Of a DNA stretch of 64,000 nucleotides, positions 8,885 to 17,610 are shown one piece after another. Position numbers and translations under genes: made by a program. Origin of the DNA: Actinomyces weissii. GTDB taxonomy: Bacteria; Actinomycetota; Actinomycetes; Actinomycetales; Actinomycetaceae. The stretch's first letter is position 1; the number at the start of each line of letters is the position of its first letter. The DNA lies in NCBI RefSeq assembly GCF_016598775.1, contig NZ_CP066802.1, positions 1,860,001-1,924,000 on the forward strand, written 5' to 3'. Under the pieces are notes generated by a model, which saw only the letters and a list, made by a program, of their open reading frames with translations, did not search any database and was not told where the DNA came from.

Positions 8885-8928
8885 TTTACCGGAATCGTGA
8901 GCAGTATGTCCCGGTCTCGCGCGACCGG
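8885..8928 (+). repeat. Family A repeat, locus 2 (single degenerate unit)
   Basis: One unit with the core TATGTCCCGGTCTCGCG, preceded by TTTACCGGAATCG. It lies 50 bp downstream of the ROK stop and 70 bp before locus 3, in the same orientation. Confidence 0.75.
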
Positions 8929-8998
8929 CGTGACGGGCACGTCGGGTATGCCAGGCGAGTAGCCAAGGGCGCCAGCGGCGCCGGAGAGACCTCATCGC

Positions 8999-9046
8999 TT
9001 AGGGCACCCTTACCGGTCTCGTGGTACATATGTCCCGGTCTCGCGA
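8999..9046 (+). repeat. Family A repeat, locus 3 (single unit with leader)
   Basis: The leader TTAGGG-N3-CCTTA is followed by CCGGTCTCGTGGTACATATG and TCCCGGTCTCGCGA. It ends 62 bp before the nitroreductase start codon and points toward that gene. Confidence 0.85.
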
Positions 9047-9108
9047 AAGTCACGGAGAAACGCGGTGTTATCAGACAGTTGTCAGGATTTTGCACATAAA
9101 GTGGCCCG

Positions 9109-9825
9109 GTGATCCCTGAGCTACTGTCAACCTTGGTGGCCTCGCGCCACTCTGTGCGCGACTTCCGCCCTGACCCCGTACCCCAGTGGGTCCTGGACGC
9201 GATCCTCGACGACGCCAGGCAGGCCCCCAGCTGGTCCAACACCCGCCCCTTCATGCTGGCCCTGGCCACCGGCGACCGTGCGGACCGTCTCCGTGACGCC
9301 TACACGGCGGAGTTCGACAAGACCCTGGCCGTGCAGCACAAGGAGCTGTTCGCCAAGACCCGGCTGGTCTTCTCCGGCGACCGGCCTGACGGCGACTACC
9401 CCGTCTGGCGGCGCTACCCCAAGGACCTACGCCCCCACGCCGAGGAGCTGGGCAGTCGCCTGTACGCGCACATGGGGATCGCCCGCGACGACCTGGAGGC
9501 CCGGGACGAGGCAGGCAGGCGCAACTGCCAGGCCTTCGGCGCGCCGGTCATCGGCTTCCTGCTGGTGCACAAGGGCCTGATGCCCTTCGCGGCCCTGGAC
9601 GCCGGGATCATGCTGCAGACCCTGTTCCTGTCCGCCAAGGCCCGCGGCGTGGACTCCTGCCCCCTGGGCGTACTGGCCGCCTGGCGCACCCCCCTGAACG
9701 ATGAGTTCGAGATCCCCCACGCCTACCGGCTCATAACCGGCTTCGCCCTGGGCTACGCCTCCAAGGACCCGGTCAACGACTTCCGGGCCGAGCGCCGCCC
9801 CGTCAAGATCGCCGAGCCGCGCTAG
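9109..9825 (+). CDS. Nitroreductase-family flavoprotein
   Basis: 238 aa. FMN-dependent NAD(P)H oxidoreductase of the nitroreductase fold, acting on nitro compounds or quinones; physiological substrate unknown. Evidence is the N-terminal RHSVRDFRPDPVPQWVLDAILDDARQAPSWSNTRP (the R-S-R-F flavin-binding motif and PSWxNxRP) and the C-terminal GVDSCPLGVLAAW and FALGYASKDPVNDFRAERRP. The length is normal. Translation starts at GTG 9109 with no clear Shine-Dalgarno, so it could be leaderless. It is convergent with pcrA, separated by a family B palindrome. Confidence 0.9.
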   Translation: MIPELLSTLVASRHSVRDFRPDPVPQWVLDAILDDARQAPSWSNTRPFMLALATGDRADRLRDAYTAEFDKTLAVQHKELFAKTRLVFSGDRPDGDYPVWRRYPKDLRPHAEELGSRLYAHMGIARDDLEARDEAGRRNCQAFGAPVIGFLLVHKGLMPFAALDAGIMLQTLFLSAKARGVDSCPLGVLAAWRTPLNDEFEIPHAYRLITGFALGYASKDPVNDFRAERRPVKIAEPR

Positions 9826-9879
9826 CCCCACGGGGCCCAGGCCCCGCCGTCGGGCGCCTCCTCAACTTGTGCCTCCACC

Positions 9880-9936
9880 TGTGCATTTCGGCGCGAGTGG
9901 TGCGGTTTTCCGGCACCACTCGCGCCGAAATGCACA
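9880..9936. repeat. Family B palindrome, locus 1
   Basis: The 24-bp arms starting TGTGCATTTCGGCGCGAGTG pair perfectly around a 9-nt loop (GGTTTTCCG). It lies between the convergent 3' ends of the nitroreductase gene and pcrA (stops at 9825 and 9958), the position expected of a bidirectional terminator. Confidence 0.95.
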
Positions 9937-9957
9937 AGTCGGGGGTGGGGCGGCGCG

Positions 9958-12900
9958 TCAGACCTTCTCGAACTTGGCGAAGCCCACCATCAGGCGCTTG
10001 GTGGTAGGCACGCCGTCGATCGTGAACTCCACGTGTACCACCGGCGCCCGCCCCCGGTGCTCCAGCGCCGTGACGGTCCCCTCGCCGTAGGACTCGTGGC
10101 GCACCCGGTCCCCCACCCGGAACTGCGGCGCCTCCCCCGCACCTGCCGACGCCGACGCCGTCGTCTTGCTGCCGCCTGCGGTGGCGGGGGCGGCCGAGCC
10201 GTCCAGACGCACCGCCTTGCCACGTGCCTCCAGGCGCTGGGCGCGGCGGGCTGCGGCCCGGTCCTTGGCGGTCTCCACCCGCCCCAGCCGGCCACTGCGC
10301 CCACCGCCCCCGATCGGCGGCGCGAAGTCGTCGTCCTCGCTGTAGGCCGAACCGCCCGCACGCCGCCCCGAGGTCCCCCGGCCCGAGCCGAAGCCCCCCT
10401 CGCCCCAGGACCGGCCCCAGCCCATGGAGTCACCGTGCAGGGCCTCGGTGGAGGAGGCCAGGCGCTTCCAGTCCATGGTCTCGGCCGGGATGTCATCCAG
10501 GAAGCGGGAGGCGGGCATGGCGTTGGCGGCCCCCCAGGCGGAGCGCACCGCCGCGCGGGTCACGTAGAGCCGCTCGCGGGCCCGGGTCAGGGCCACGTAG
10601 GCCAGCCTCCGCTCCTCAGCCAGCTCGGTCTCCTCCCCCAGGGAGCGGGCGTGCGGGAAGGTACCGTCCTCCATGCCGGTCACGAAGACCACCGGGAACT
10701 CCAGCCCCTTGGCGGTGTGCACCGTCATCAGGGTGACCTGCCCGGCGGCCGCCTCCTGCTGGGCTGCGGCGGCCTCAGCCTCCGTCATCTCCGCCAGGTC
10801 GGCGGCCTGCGGCAGCTGGTCTGAGTCAGCCACCAGGCTCACCCGCTCCAGGAAGTCGGCCAGGGTGCCGTCCGGGTTAGCCTCCTGGAAGTCGCTGGCC
10901 ACCGAGTGCAGCTCCGCCAGGTTCTCCACCCGGGTGGCGTCCTGCGGGTCGTCCGAGGCGCGCAGCTCGGCCAGGTAGCCGGAGGCGTCCAGGGCCGAGT
11001 CCAGCACCTCCGCCACGCCGTCGCCGTCAGCCAGCTGGTGGCGCAGGGAGACCAGCAGCTCGTGGAAGCCCTTGACCTGCTTCAGGGCCCGACTGGTGAG
11101 TCCCAGCACCGCCGGTGGCTCAGTCAGCAGCGCGGCGTCATCCTCCCCGACGGTGGGGCTGGCCAGGTCCGGTCCGCCCGTGCCGCCCGACGCCGACGCC
11201 GCACCCGGCTGCTGCCTCTCCCTAGCAGCCGCCTCCGGCCCGCTGGCACCCGCCGTCCCCGAGGCAGCGGCAGGCCGCGGTTCCCCGGCCGCGTCGGCCA
11301 CCGCCCGCCCGAAGGACACCCCGTGGCGGGCGGCGTGCTCCGCCAGGCCTGCCTCCGCCTTGTCCCCCAGTCCCCGCTTGGGCACGTTCAGGACGCGGCG
11401 GATCGAGACGTCGTCGTCCGGGTTGTCCACCGCCCGCAGGTAGGCGATAGCGTCCTTGATCTCCCGCCGCTCGTAGAAGCGCGTGCCGCCCACCACCTTG
11501 TAAGGCTGGCCCGCCCGTATGAAGGCCTCCTCCAGCGCCCGGGACTGGGCGTTGGTGCGGTAGAAGACGGCGACGTCGCGCGGGCGGGTGCCCGCGGTGT
11601 CAGCCAGGCGGTCGATCTCGTTGGAGACCCAGCGGGCCTCGTCGTGCTCCGAGTCCGCCACGTAGCCGGTCACGGGTGCGCCCGCTCCCGACTCGGTGAA
11701 CAGCCGCTTGGGACGCCGCCCCGTGTTGCGGGCGATCACGGCGTTGGCGGCGTCCAGGATGTTCTGGGTGGAGCGGTAGTTCTGCTCCAGCAGGATCGTG
11801 CGGGCCTGCGGGTAGTCCTGCTCGAACTCCTCGATGTTGCGGATCGTGGCGCCCCGGAAGGCGTAGATGGACTGGTCGGAGTCGCCCACGACCGTCAGCT
11901 CGGCCGGAGGCAGGGGGCTGCCCGCCCCCGAGGTACCCGGCCCCCCGACCAGCTCACGCACCAGCACGTACTGGGCGTGGTTGGTGTCCTGGTACTCGTC
12001 CACCAGGACGTGCCGGAAGCGCCGCCGGTACATCTCGGCCACGCCCGGGCGGGAGCGCAGCAGCTCGACCGTACGCATGATGATGTCGTCAAAGTCCAGG
12101 GCGTTGGCGGCCACCAGGCGCTGCTGGTAGGCGCGGTACACCTCCACCAGGTGGCGCTCAAAGGGGTTGGAGGTGATGGCCCGCTCCGCGAGCTCCGCCG
12201 GCCCCACCAGCTCGTTCTTCAGGTCCGAGATGCGGTGGGCGAATGCCTTGGGGGTGAAGCGCTTGGGGTCGATCCCCAGCTCCTTGACCACCAGGGTGAC
12301 CAGGCGCTGGGAGTCGGCGGCGTCGTAGATGGAGAAGCTGGAGCGCAGGGAGGCGGCCTCGTGCTCGCGGCGCAGGATGCGCACGCAGGCGGAGTGGAAG
12401 GTGAAGACCCACATGTGCTGCGCTACCGGCCCCACCAGGGCAGTCACGCGCTCACGCATCTCAGCGGCGGCCTTGTTGGTGAAGGTGATGGCCAGGACCT
12501 CCCCGGCGCGGGCCCGCCCGGTGGCCAGCAGGTAGGCGATGCGGTGGGTGAGCACACGGGTCTTGCCCGAGCCCGCTCCCGCGATAATCAGCAGGGGGGA
12601 GCCCGCGTGGGTGACGGCGGCGGCCTGCTGGGGGTTCAGGCCGTGGGTCAGCGCGGCGGGGTCGGAGACGGTCAGGTTCCCCTCCCGGCCCCAGCGGGAC
12701 AGGGCGGTGCCCTCCACCAGCGGGTCCTGCTGGCTGGACAGGGGGTTGGCCGGGGCGTCGGCCCGACCGGGGGCAGGAGTGCTGGCCGGGGCATGGTCCA
12801 GACCGGGAGCCGGGGTGGAGCCGGTGGCTTGGGTGGGCTCACCGGTGGCACGGGCGCGGGCCGCGGCGGCCTGGGCCTGGGCGCGGGCCACCTGGGCGGA

Positions 12901-13155
12901 GACCTCGGCCAGGTGCGCGTCATAGTCCTGGGCCGTGGGGCTGTCCCAGTGCTGTGCCGCCTGCGGGTCCAGGGGCAGGGACTCGTCATCGGCGGGGGGC
13001 TCCAGGTCTTCCCAGCCGGTATCCCAGCCGGAGGCCGGGGCGATAGGGGGCAGGGAGGACTCGGAGGCGTGGGAGCGGCTGGGGCTGCTGCCATTGCCGG
13101 CATTGCTGGCGCCAGGCATCGGCAGGTCACCGAAGAGGGAGTTCATCGCGTTCAT
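9958..13155 (-). CDS. pcrA: ATP-dependent DNA helicase PcrA/UvrD (superfamily 1)
   Basis: 1065 aa. It unwinds duplex DNA 3'-5' in nucleotide-excision repair and removes RecA from DNA. The motifs are Walker A AGAGSGKTRVLTHR (motif I), FTNKAAAEMRER (Ia), VDEYQDTNHAQY (II), VGDSDQSIYAFRGA (III), EQNYRSTQNIL (IV), TVHTAKGLEFPVVFVTG (V) and VALTRARERLYV (VI). About 165 N-terminal residues are Ala/Pro-rich and variable, and an acidic, Gly/Ala-rich insert follows the mid-domain. The C-terminal VGDRVRHESYGEGTVTALE is the Tudor-like tail that contacts RNA polymerase. ATG 13155 and ATG 13146 are both possible; MNSLFGDLP at 13146 resembles actinobacterial homologues. No good ribosome-binding site is seen. 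The 69-bp repeat array abuts the 5' end. Confidence 0.95.
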   Translation of the reverse strand: MNAMNSLFGDLPMPGASNAGNGSSPSRSHASESSLPPIAPASGWDTGWEDLEPPADDESLPLDPQAAQHWDSPTAQDYDAHLAEVSAQVARAQAQAAAARARATGEPTQATGSTPAPGLDHAPASTPAPGRADAPANPLSSQQDPLVEGTALSRWGREGNLTVSDPAALTHGLNPQQAAAVTHAGSPLLIIAGAGSGKTRVLTHRIAYLLATGRARAGEVLAITFTNKAAAEMRERVTALVGPVAQHMWVFTFHSACVRILRREHEAASLRSSFSIYDAADSQRLVTLVVKELGIDPKRFTPKAFAHRISDLKNELVGPAELAERAITSNPFERHLVEVYRAYQQRLVAANALDFDDIIMRTVELLRSRPGVAEMYRRRFRHVLVDEYQDTNHAQYVLVRELVGGPGTSGAGSPLPPAELTVVGDSDQSIYAFRGATIRNIEEFEQDYPQARTILLEQNYRSTQNILDAANAVIARNTGRRPKRLFTESGAGAPVTGYVADSEHDEARWVSNEIDRLADTAGTRPRDVAVFYRTNAQSRALEEAFIRAGQPYKVVGGTRFYERREIKDAIAYLRAVDNPDDDVSIRRVLNVPKRGLGDKAEAGLAEHAARHGVSFGRAVADAAGEPRPAAASGTAGASGPEAAARERQQPGAASASGGTGGPDLASPTVGEDDAALLTEPPAVLGLTSRALKQVKGFHELLVSLRHQLADGDGVAEVLDSALDASGYLAELRASDDPQDATRVENLAELHSVASDFQEANPDGTLADFLERVSLVADSDQLPQAADLAEMTEAEAAAAQQEAAAGQVTLMTVHTAKGLEFPVVFVTGMEDGTFPHARSLGEETELAEERRLAYVALTRARERLYVTRAAVRSAWGAANAMPASRFLDDIPAETMDWKRLASSTEALHGDSMGWGRSWGEGGFGSGRGTSGRRAGGSAYSEDDDFAPPIGGGGRSGRLGRVETAKDRAAARRAQRLEARGKAVRLDGSAAPATAGGSKTTASASAGAGEAPQFRVGDRVRHESYGEGTVTALEHRGRAPVVHVEFTIDGVPTTKRLMVGFAKFEKV

Positions 13156-13159
13156 ACTG

Positions 13160-13375
13160 GAGCCAACCCTAGGCCAGGCGTAGCGCACCTACATCACCGT
13201 GCAGGACTCCGTTCACCGCCAGCGGCCTGAGCCAACCCTAGGCCAGGCGTAGCGCACCTACATCACCGTGCGGGACTCCGTTCACCGCCAGCGGCCTGAG
13301 CCAACCCTAGGCCAGGCGTAGCGCACCTACATCACCGTGCGGGACTCCGTTCACCGCCAGCGGCTTGAGCCAACC
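13160..13375. repeat. Three 69-bp tandem repeats upstream of pcrA
   Basis: Units begin GAGCCAACCCTAGGCCAGGC at 13160, 13229 and 13298, with a truncated fourth start at 13367. The copies are nearly identical (for example GTGCAGG versus GTGCGGG). The array begins 5 bp upstream of the likely pcrA start, so it forms the whole promoter/leader region. On the pcrA strand each unit contains CTACGCCTGGCCTAGGGTTG, where TAGGGT could be a -10 box, though no good -35 is evident. Confidence 0.95.
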
Positions 13376-13416
13376 ATGCAGCGCTCGCAGGCCGGCCGGG
13401 CAGCCCCTTCGCCTCC

Positions 13417-13479
13417 ACTTGTGCATTTCGGCGCGAGTGGTGCCGGAAAACCGCACCACTCGCGCCGAAATGCACAAGT
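13417..13479. repeat. Family B palindrome, locus 2
   Basis: Perfect 27-bp arms (13417-13443 and 13453-13479) starting ACTTGTGCATTTCGGCGCGA flank a 9-nt loop, CGGAAAACC. The loop is complementary in sense to that of locus 1. It lies 80 bp past the stop codon of the minus-strand membrane-protein gene ending at 13560. Confidence 0.97.
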
Positions 13480-13559
13480 CGGGATGGGGTGGGGACGCAC
13501 CACCGCAACCACCAGCCGCAAGGGTCCGCCGCCCCAGCCACCCCAGCCCACGGTCACGG

Positions 13560-14909
13560 CTAGGGCTTGGTACCCATCTCCCACTGGGGCTCTGCCCGCA
13601 CGCCGCGCTCCACCAGGGCCGGGTCGGCCGCCAGGGGCGTGCGCGGCTTGGGGTAGCGCCGGTCCTCCTTGCCCCACCAGGGCATGTAGGAGACGTAGCC
13701 GTCCGCTGGCGGCAGCGGGGAGTCCGGTTCCAGGCCCAGCTCCTCCGGGGTCTGCTTGATCCGGTCCACCAGGAAGTACTTGTCACGGTCGTCGCAGTGC
13801 TCCCGCACGATCGCGCGGAACTCAGCCAGCTCGCAGTACAGGACCCCGGTAAGCGGGTTCCTCCTGAACACCACGACCTTGTACAGCCAGTAGGCGAACA
13901 AGGCCACGTTGGCCACCAGCGCCACCACCGCACAGGCGATATTCGCCCGCGGGTCCATGGTGGCGAAGTTGAAGATGTCCGACGGCGGCACCAGCAGCTC
14001 GGGCAGCAGCGTGTTCATCGCGATCCAGAACATGAGCGTGAAGCAGCGGAACCAGATCCACTGGCCCTTGGCCCAGGTGAAGGCCGGGATCGTGCAGGCC
14101 AGCAGGAGCGCCAGCGTGCAGTACCAGGTGTAGTCCGCCAGCGAGTTGTACAGGAAGGCGTGGTTCCACAGGTCGTAGGCGATCACCCAGGGCCACACCA
14201 TGTCCGCCCAGATCAGCCCCCGGACCTTCTGCTTGCCGGGAGAGGTCACGATGATCTTGCCCAGGCCGGTGATCGTGATGATGTTGAGCAGGCCGGCCGC
14301 CGCGGAGAGCAGGTTCCAGTAGCCGCCGATGGTACGGAAGCCCGTCTCCGGGTCGATACCCACGTGCCGCGCGGACAGGTTCGCGGCCACCGCCTGGTAC
14401 CAGGCCTGGGAGTGCAGCTCGGCGGTGACTCCCCGGGCCTCAGGCAGCCCGGCGATCATGTCTATGGTGTGCGTGTCGTTGACGTGCTTGAGGCACTGCC
14501 AGTCGGCGCCGCAGGCGTAGTACTGCTCCGCGTTGGCAAAGATCGTCAGGTCACGGATGTTCGCCTCCATGATGTTGACGGCCAGGCCGACCCACAGCGC
14601 CACCCCCAGCCAGATCGCGTAGCGGTGGGCCCTGACCGGGTGGCGCTTGGCGTACACCAGGACCGTGCCGGTCATGGTGGCGGTGAGCACCATGATCGCG
14701 TACTTGCCGAAGGGGAACCAGCCCACCATCGGGGTGCCGTGGATCCAGGCGTAGGGCATCAGGGCGATCCCGCCCACGGTCCACACGGCGAAGATCGTCC
14801 AGCTCCAGCGGCGGTTGACCTCAGCCACCAGGATCTGTGCCGCCAGCACCGCCACCCAGACCAGGTAGACCTTCGGTGTGCCCAGCTCCCACAGGAACAG
14901 TGACTCCAT
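13560..14909 (-). CDS. DUF5692-like multi-pass membrane protein (paralogue 1)
   Basis: 449 aa, unknown function. About nine hydrophobic helices are visible (for example VYLVWVAVLAAQILVAEV at the N-terminus, IIAYDLW-type helices at ~235-255, and IACAVVALVANVALFAYWLY near 325-345). It is clearly paralogous to the product of 16101-17129: both share GG/GPWN, the AYDLWN motif, NxLADxxWY, LLACTIPAF, and RRNPLT followed by an amphipathic tail ending K-TP-E-G. This copy has a longer central loop (~120-195) and a longer charged C-terminus. GGAGG precedes ATG 14909. It is divergent from the SRPBCC-like gene at 15061. The family name is my best recognition and needs an HMM search. Confidence 0.75.
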   Translation of the reverse strand: MESLFLWELGTPKVYLVWVAVLAAQILVAEVNRRWSWTIFAVWTVGGIALMPYAWIHGTPMVGWFPFGKYAIMVLTATMTGTVLVYAKRHPVRAHRYAIWLGVALWVGLAVNIMEANIRDLTIFANAEQYYACGADWQCLKHVNDTHTIDMIAGLPEARGVTAELHSQAWYQAVAANLSARHVGIDPETGFRTIGGYWNLLSAAAGLLNIITITGLGKIIVTSPGKQKVRGLIWADMVWPWVIAYDLWNHAFLYNSLADYTWYCTLALLLACTIPAFTWAKGQWIWFRCFTLMFWIAMNTLLPELLVPPSDIFNFATMDPRANIACAVVALVANVALFAYWLYKVVVFRRNPLTGVLYCELAEFRAIVREHCDDRDKYFLVDRIKQTPEELGLEPDSPLPPADGYVSYMPWWGKEDRRYPKPRTPLAADPALVERGVRAEPQWEMGTKP

Positions 14910-15060
14910 TGTCAGCCTCCGAATGACGCTCCCTATATGACTTAGAGGAATATCCTAGTACCTAGACCCAGCCCGGACCCAGGTTCTTCCCAGCCAGTTC
15001 TGCGGGTCAGCCGCCCGACGACGGTGTCGGGCGTCCCCTCGCCCCAAGGAGGCCACCAAA
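14910..15060. promoter_or_regulatory. Divergent promoter region of the DUF5692/SRPBCC cluster
   Basis: A short AT-rich patch (14928-14970) contains CATATAGGG on the minus strand and a near-palindromic TAGAGGAATATCCTAGTACC (14943-14962). These could be a -10 box and an operator shared by the two divergent transcripts. The plus-strand gene has a strong AAGGAGG at 15047-15053. Confidence 0.45.
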
Positions 15061-16101
15061 ATGACCAGTAGCACCAGCCGACGTCGTCTGTGCGCCCTCG
15101 CCGCCGGTTGCGGCGGCGCCCTGCTAGCCGGGATGTACGCCTTCAGCCAGCTGTCCGGCAAGGCCACGCAGGCGGAGCAGGACTGGCGCTACCCCGGCGA
15201 CGACCTGATCGACGCCAACTACGACAACGGCTACTCCTCCACCTACGCCATCACCATTGACGCCCCCGCCTACGCCGTGTGGCGCCTGTTCAAGCAGATC
15301 GGGGCGGAGAAGTCGGGGTCCTTCTCCTCAGAGTTCCTGGAGCGGACCTTTGCCCGGCTGCCCTTCTTCAACTCCTACGAGATCCAGGAGGAGTTCCAGC
15401 AGCCCGACTCCATGATGCCTGGCGACATCGCCGCCTTCGACTTCCACGGCATGTCCATGGAGTGGGCGGACATCGTGCCCGGCAAGTACCTGGTGCAGTG
15501 GGTGGACACCAAGAACCCGCCCCAGGCGCCCGGCTCCTACGCCTTCCGCTTCCCCGGGATGCGCCACTTCGCCGCCGCCTGGTGCTTCTACATGGTGCCG
15601 TTGGCTGGTGGCCGCACCCGCCTGATCAACCACTGGCGTATCGGCTACGAGCCTGCCTCCCCGCTCATGACCGCCCTGAACTGGGTGAACATCGAGTTCA
15701 TTGGCGGCTGCATGACCCACCTGCAGAACCTCTACGTCAAGCGGGTGCTGGAGTTCCGCAAGCGCCAGCAGCTCACCGGCCGCTTCATGCGTGGGATGCT
15801 CGGGGGCCTCTTCCTGCCCACCGGCACCCCGGCCGGCCGCCACGACGGCACCCCTCTGTTCGAGGACACCTTCACCCAGTGGTTCCGCTACGGCCGCTCC
15901 AACCCCGCCGTCGCCGAGATCCGCCCACCGGTCACCGACGACCCCACCTGGCCGCCCACCGGCCCCGGCACCCCCTGGGAGGCGGAGGTGGACACCAGCT
16001 ACTTCGAGGGCTGGCGTGAGCCCAAGTTCTCCTGGGAGGAGCAGATCCGCCAGAAGCTGGAGCGCAGCTACCTGCCTGACTGGGGCAAGGAGCAGGACTG
16101 A
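15061..16101 (+). CDS. Membrane-anchored or secreted SRPBCC/polyketide-cyclase-like protein
   Basis: 346 aa. The N-terminus SRRRLCALAAGCGGALLAGMYAF is a basic region plus hydrophobic segment; LAAGC might be a weak lipobox. The remaining sequence (YAITIDAPAYAVWRLFKQIGAEKSG...GDIAAFDFHGMSMEWADIVPGKYLVQWVD...AAWCFYMVPLAGGRTRLINHWRIGYEP) has the start-like ITIDAPAxxVW and the ...RTRL strand typical of SRPBCC ligand-binding folds. A ~100-residue tail ends in an amphipathic helix. The ligand is unknown. Strong AAGGAGG precedes the ATG, and its stop overlaps the next ATG by one base, so the two are translationally coupled. Confidence 0.7.
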   Translation: MTSSTSRRRLCALAAGCGGALLAGMYAFSQLSGKATQAEQDWRYPGDDLIDANYDNGYSSTYAITIDAPAYAVWRLFKQIGAEKSGSFSSEFLERTFARLPFFNSYEIQEEFQQPDSMMPGDIAAFDFHGMSMEWADIVPGKYLVQWVDTKNPPQAPGSYAFRFPGMRHFAAAWCFYMVPLAGGRTRLINHWRIGYEPASPLMTALNWVNIEFIGGCMTHLQNLYVKRVLEFRKRQQLTGRFMRGMLGGLFLPTGTPAGRHDGTPLFEDTFTQWFRYGRSNPAVAEIRPPVTDDPTWPPTGPGTPWEAEVDTSYFEGWREPKFSWEEQIRQKLERSYLPDWGKEQD

Positions 16102-17129
16102 TGGGCGCCATCACCCCACCGGACTACCCGACCCTCTTCTTCTTTGAGACCGGCCAGTGGTGGGACTACGCGATGCTGGTGCTCGTGGTGGCCGCCCTGG
16201 CGTTCACGGCCTGGCTCGCCCAGCGCAGCCTGTGGGTGGCGCTGGCCGTGTTCGTGGTCGTCCCCGTGACACTGACCGTCTTCTGGTGGCCGACCTCGAC
16301 GGCGGGGACGAACTCGGCAGGCTGGTTCCCGCTGGTCAAGCAGTACTCGGCGCTGGCCGGGTCGCTGAGCCTAGTGGCCCTGCAGGTGTTCCCGCGGCTG
16401 CGCCACAAGCACTGGTACCTGCTGATCCCGCCGCTGATCCTGGCGCTGAACATCGCCGAGGCGGTGGTGCGTGACTTCCAGTGCTACACGATCCACGGGG
16501 TGGACCCGACGCAGGGCATGGTGACCTGGGGCGGTCCCTGGAACATCATGAACGGCGTCGCCGGGATCCTGAACCTGCTGGCGATCTCCGGCTGGGTGGG
16601 GATCTTCGTGTCCAAGGGCAAGGAGCGGGCCCTGGTGTGGGGCGACCTGACCATCGGCTGGATCATCGCCTACGACCTGTGGAACTTCTCCTACGTCTAC
16701 AACTGCCTGGCGGACCGGGCCTGGTACTCGGGGGTGGGGCTGCTGGCGGCCTGCACGATCCCGGCCTTCCTGCGGTGCGGCCGCGGCTCCTGGATCCAGT
16801 ACCGGGCCTACACCCTGACCTTCTGGTCCGGCGTGGTGCTGACCTTCCCGCACTTCATGCAGGACTCGGCCTTTGCCCACCGCAGCGCCCACAACCCGAC
16901 GGCGATGCTGCTGGTCGCGGCCGCCTCCCTGGTGGCGAACGCGGTGGTGCTGGTGCTGCACCTGCGCAAGGCCGTGCGCACGCGCCGCAACCCGCTGACG
17001 CAGGAGGTGCACGCCGATGAGCCGACCTACGTCTCCTGGGTGCGCGACCTGGCCAGCGAGGAGGACAAGGAGCTGATCGCGGCTCGTTTAGGGAAGACGC
17101 CTGCCGAGGCGGGCTTTACAGGCGCTTAG
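16101..17129 (+). CDS. DUF5692-like multi-pass membrane protein (paralogue 2)
   Basis: 342 aa with about eight hydrophobic helices beginning YAMLVLVVAALAFTAWLA. It shares with the divergent gene at 13560-14909 the motifs GPWNIMNGVAGILNL, WIIAYDLWN, YNCLADRAWYS, LLAACTIPAF, RRNPLTQEV and the tail LGKTPAEAGF, so the two arose by duplication. It begins inside the stop codon of the SRPBCC-like gene (TGATG). The cluster of two membrane paralogues around one soluble ligand-binding-fold protein suggests a common membrane process, but no function is established. A perfect 15-bp-stem terminator follows. Confidence 0.75.
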   Translation: MGAITPPDYPTLFFFETGQWWDYAMLVLVVAALAFTAWLAQRSLWVALAVFVVVPVTLTVFWWPTSTAGTNSAGWFPLVKQYSALAGSLSLVALQVFPRLRHKHWYLLIPPLILALNIAEAVVRDFQCYTIHGVDPTQGMVTWGGPWNIMNGVAGILNLLAISGWVGIFVSKGKERALVWGDLTIGWIIAYDLWNFSYVYNCLADRAWYSGVGLLAACTIPAFLRCGRGSWIQYRAYTLTFWSGVVLTFPHFMQDSAFAHRSAHNPTAMLLVAAASLVANAVVLVLHLRKAVRTRRNPLTQEVHADEPTYVSWVRDLASEEDKELIAARLGKTPAEAGFTGA

Positions 17130-17163
17130 GCCCTGGCGGCTGCCTGCCCGCTGCTGCTGGGCG

Positions 17164-17204
17164 GGACGGCGCGGGCGCGGCTTTCCGTAGCGCCCGCGCC
17201 GTCC
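17164..17204. terminator. Intrinsic-type terminator after the membrane-protein operon
   Basis: GGACGGCGCGGGCGC and GCGCCCGCGCCGTCC form a perfect 15-bp stem with an 11-nt loop, 35 bp past the stop at 17129. No U-run follows. Confidence 0.75.
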
Positions 17205-17265
17205 CCCTGGACTCTTAGTGGCCTGCGCACCAGAAGCACTTGTAGCGGCCTCGCCCCACCCACTG

Positions 17266-17328
17266 ACTTGTGCATTTCGGCGCGAGTTGTGCCGGAATAC
17301 CGCACCACTCGCGCCGAAATGCACAAGT
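17266..17328. repeat. Family B palindrome, locus 3
   Basis: 27-nt arms (17266-17292 and 17302-17328) as in locus 2, with one G-T wobble (GAGTTGTGC opposite GCACCACTC) and loop CGGAATACC. It lies just past the terminator of the plus-strand membrane operon and next to the IS110 relic. Confidence 0.95.
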
Positions 17329-17345
17329 GGAGGCGAGGGAGGTGT

Positions 17346-17610
17346 GCGCGCCAGGTCTGGCAGGACCACGCCGACGGCGTCGGTGCCAGCGACTGTGAAC
17401 CTCTGGCGGGTGAAGGCGTTGGCCTGTGGACGATGTCCACAGCATCCGACAGACCGGGAACCTCTGGCGGGTGAGCGCGTCAACGATGGCCTGGGCTCAG
17501 GTGGTGTGGCGTCTGGCGCCGTGGGCCTTGAGCTTGGCGTCGATCCGCGCCCGCCCGGCCTTCCTCAGCGCGGCGGGGGGTGGGCCGGGCGCCACTCGAC
17601 GAAGGCCCGC
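17346..17610 (-). pseudogene. IS110-family transposase fragment, decayed
   Basis: Reading the minus strand from ~17600 gives AALRKAGRARIDAKLKAHGA, RRHTT, an in-frame TGA, then AQAIVDALTRQRF; from ~17420 a second piece gives TRQRFTVAGTDAVGVVLPDL. Together they match the central region of IS110 transposases. The two pieces are separated by a 61-bp duplication bounded by 17-bp direct repeats at 17397 and 17458 (GAACCTCTGGCGGGTGA). The RuvC-like N-terminus and the C-terminal serine domain are absent. It marks a past insertion next to the Abi gene. Confidence 0.7.

Noticed and set aside
10906..13230. 774-codon frame antisense to pcrA
   Set aside because: Shadow frame; the helicase motifs on the other strand are unequivocal.
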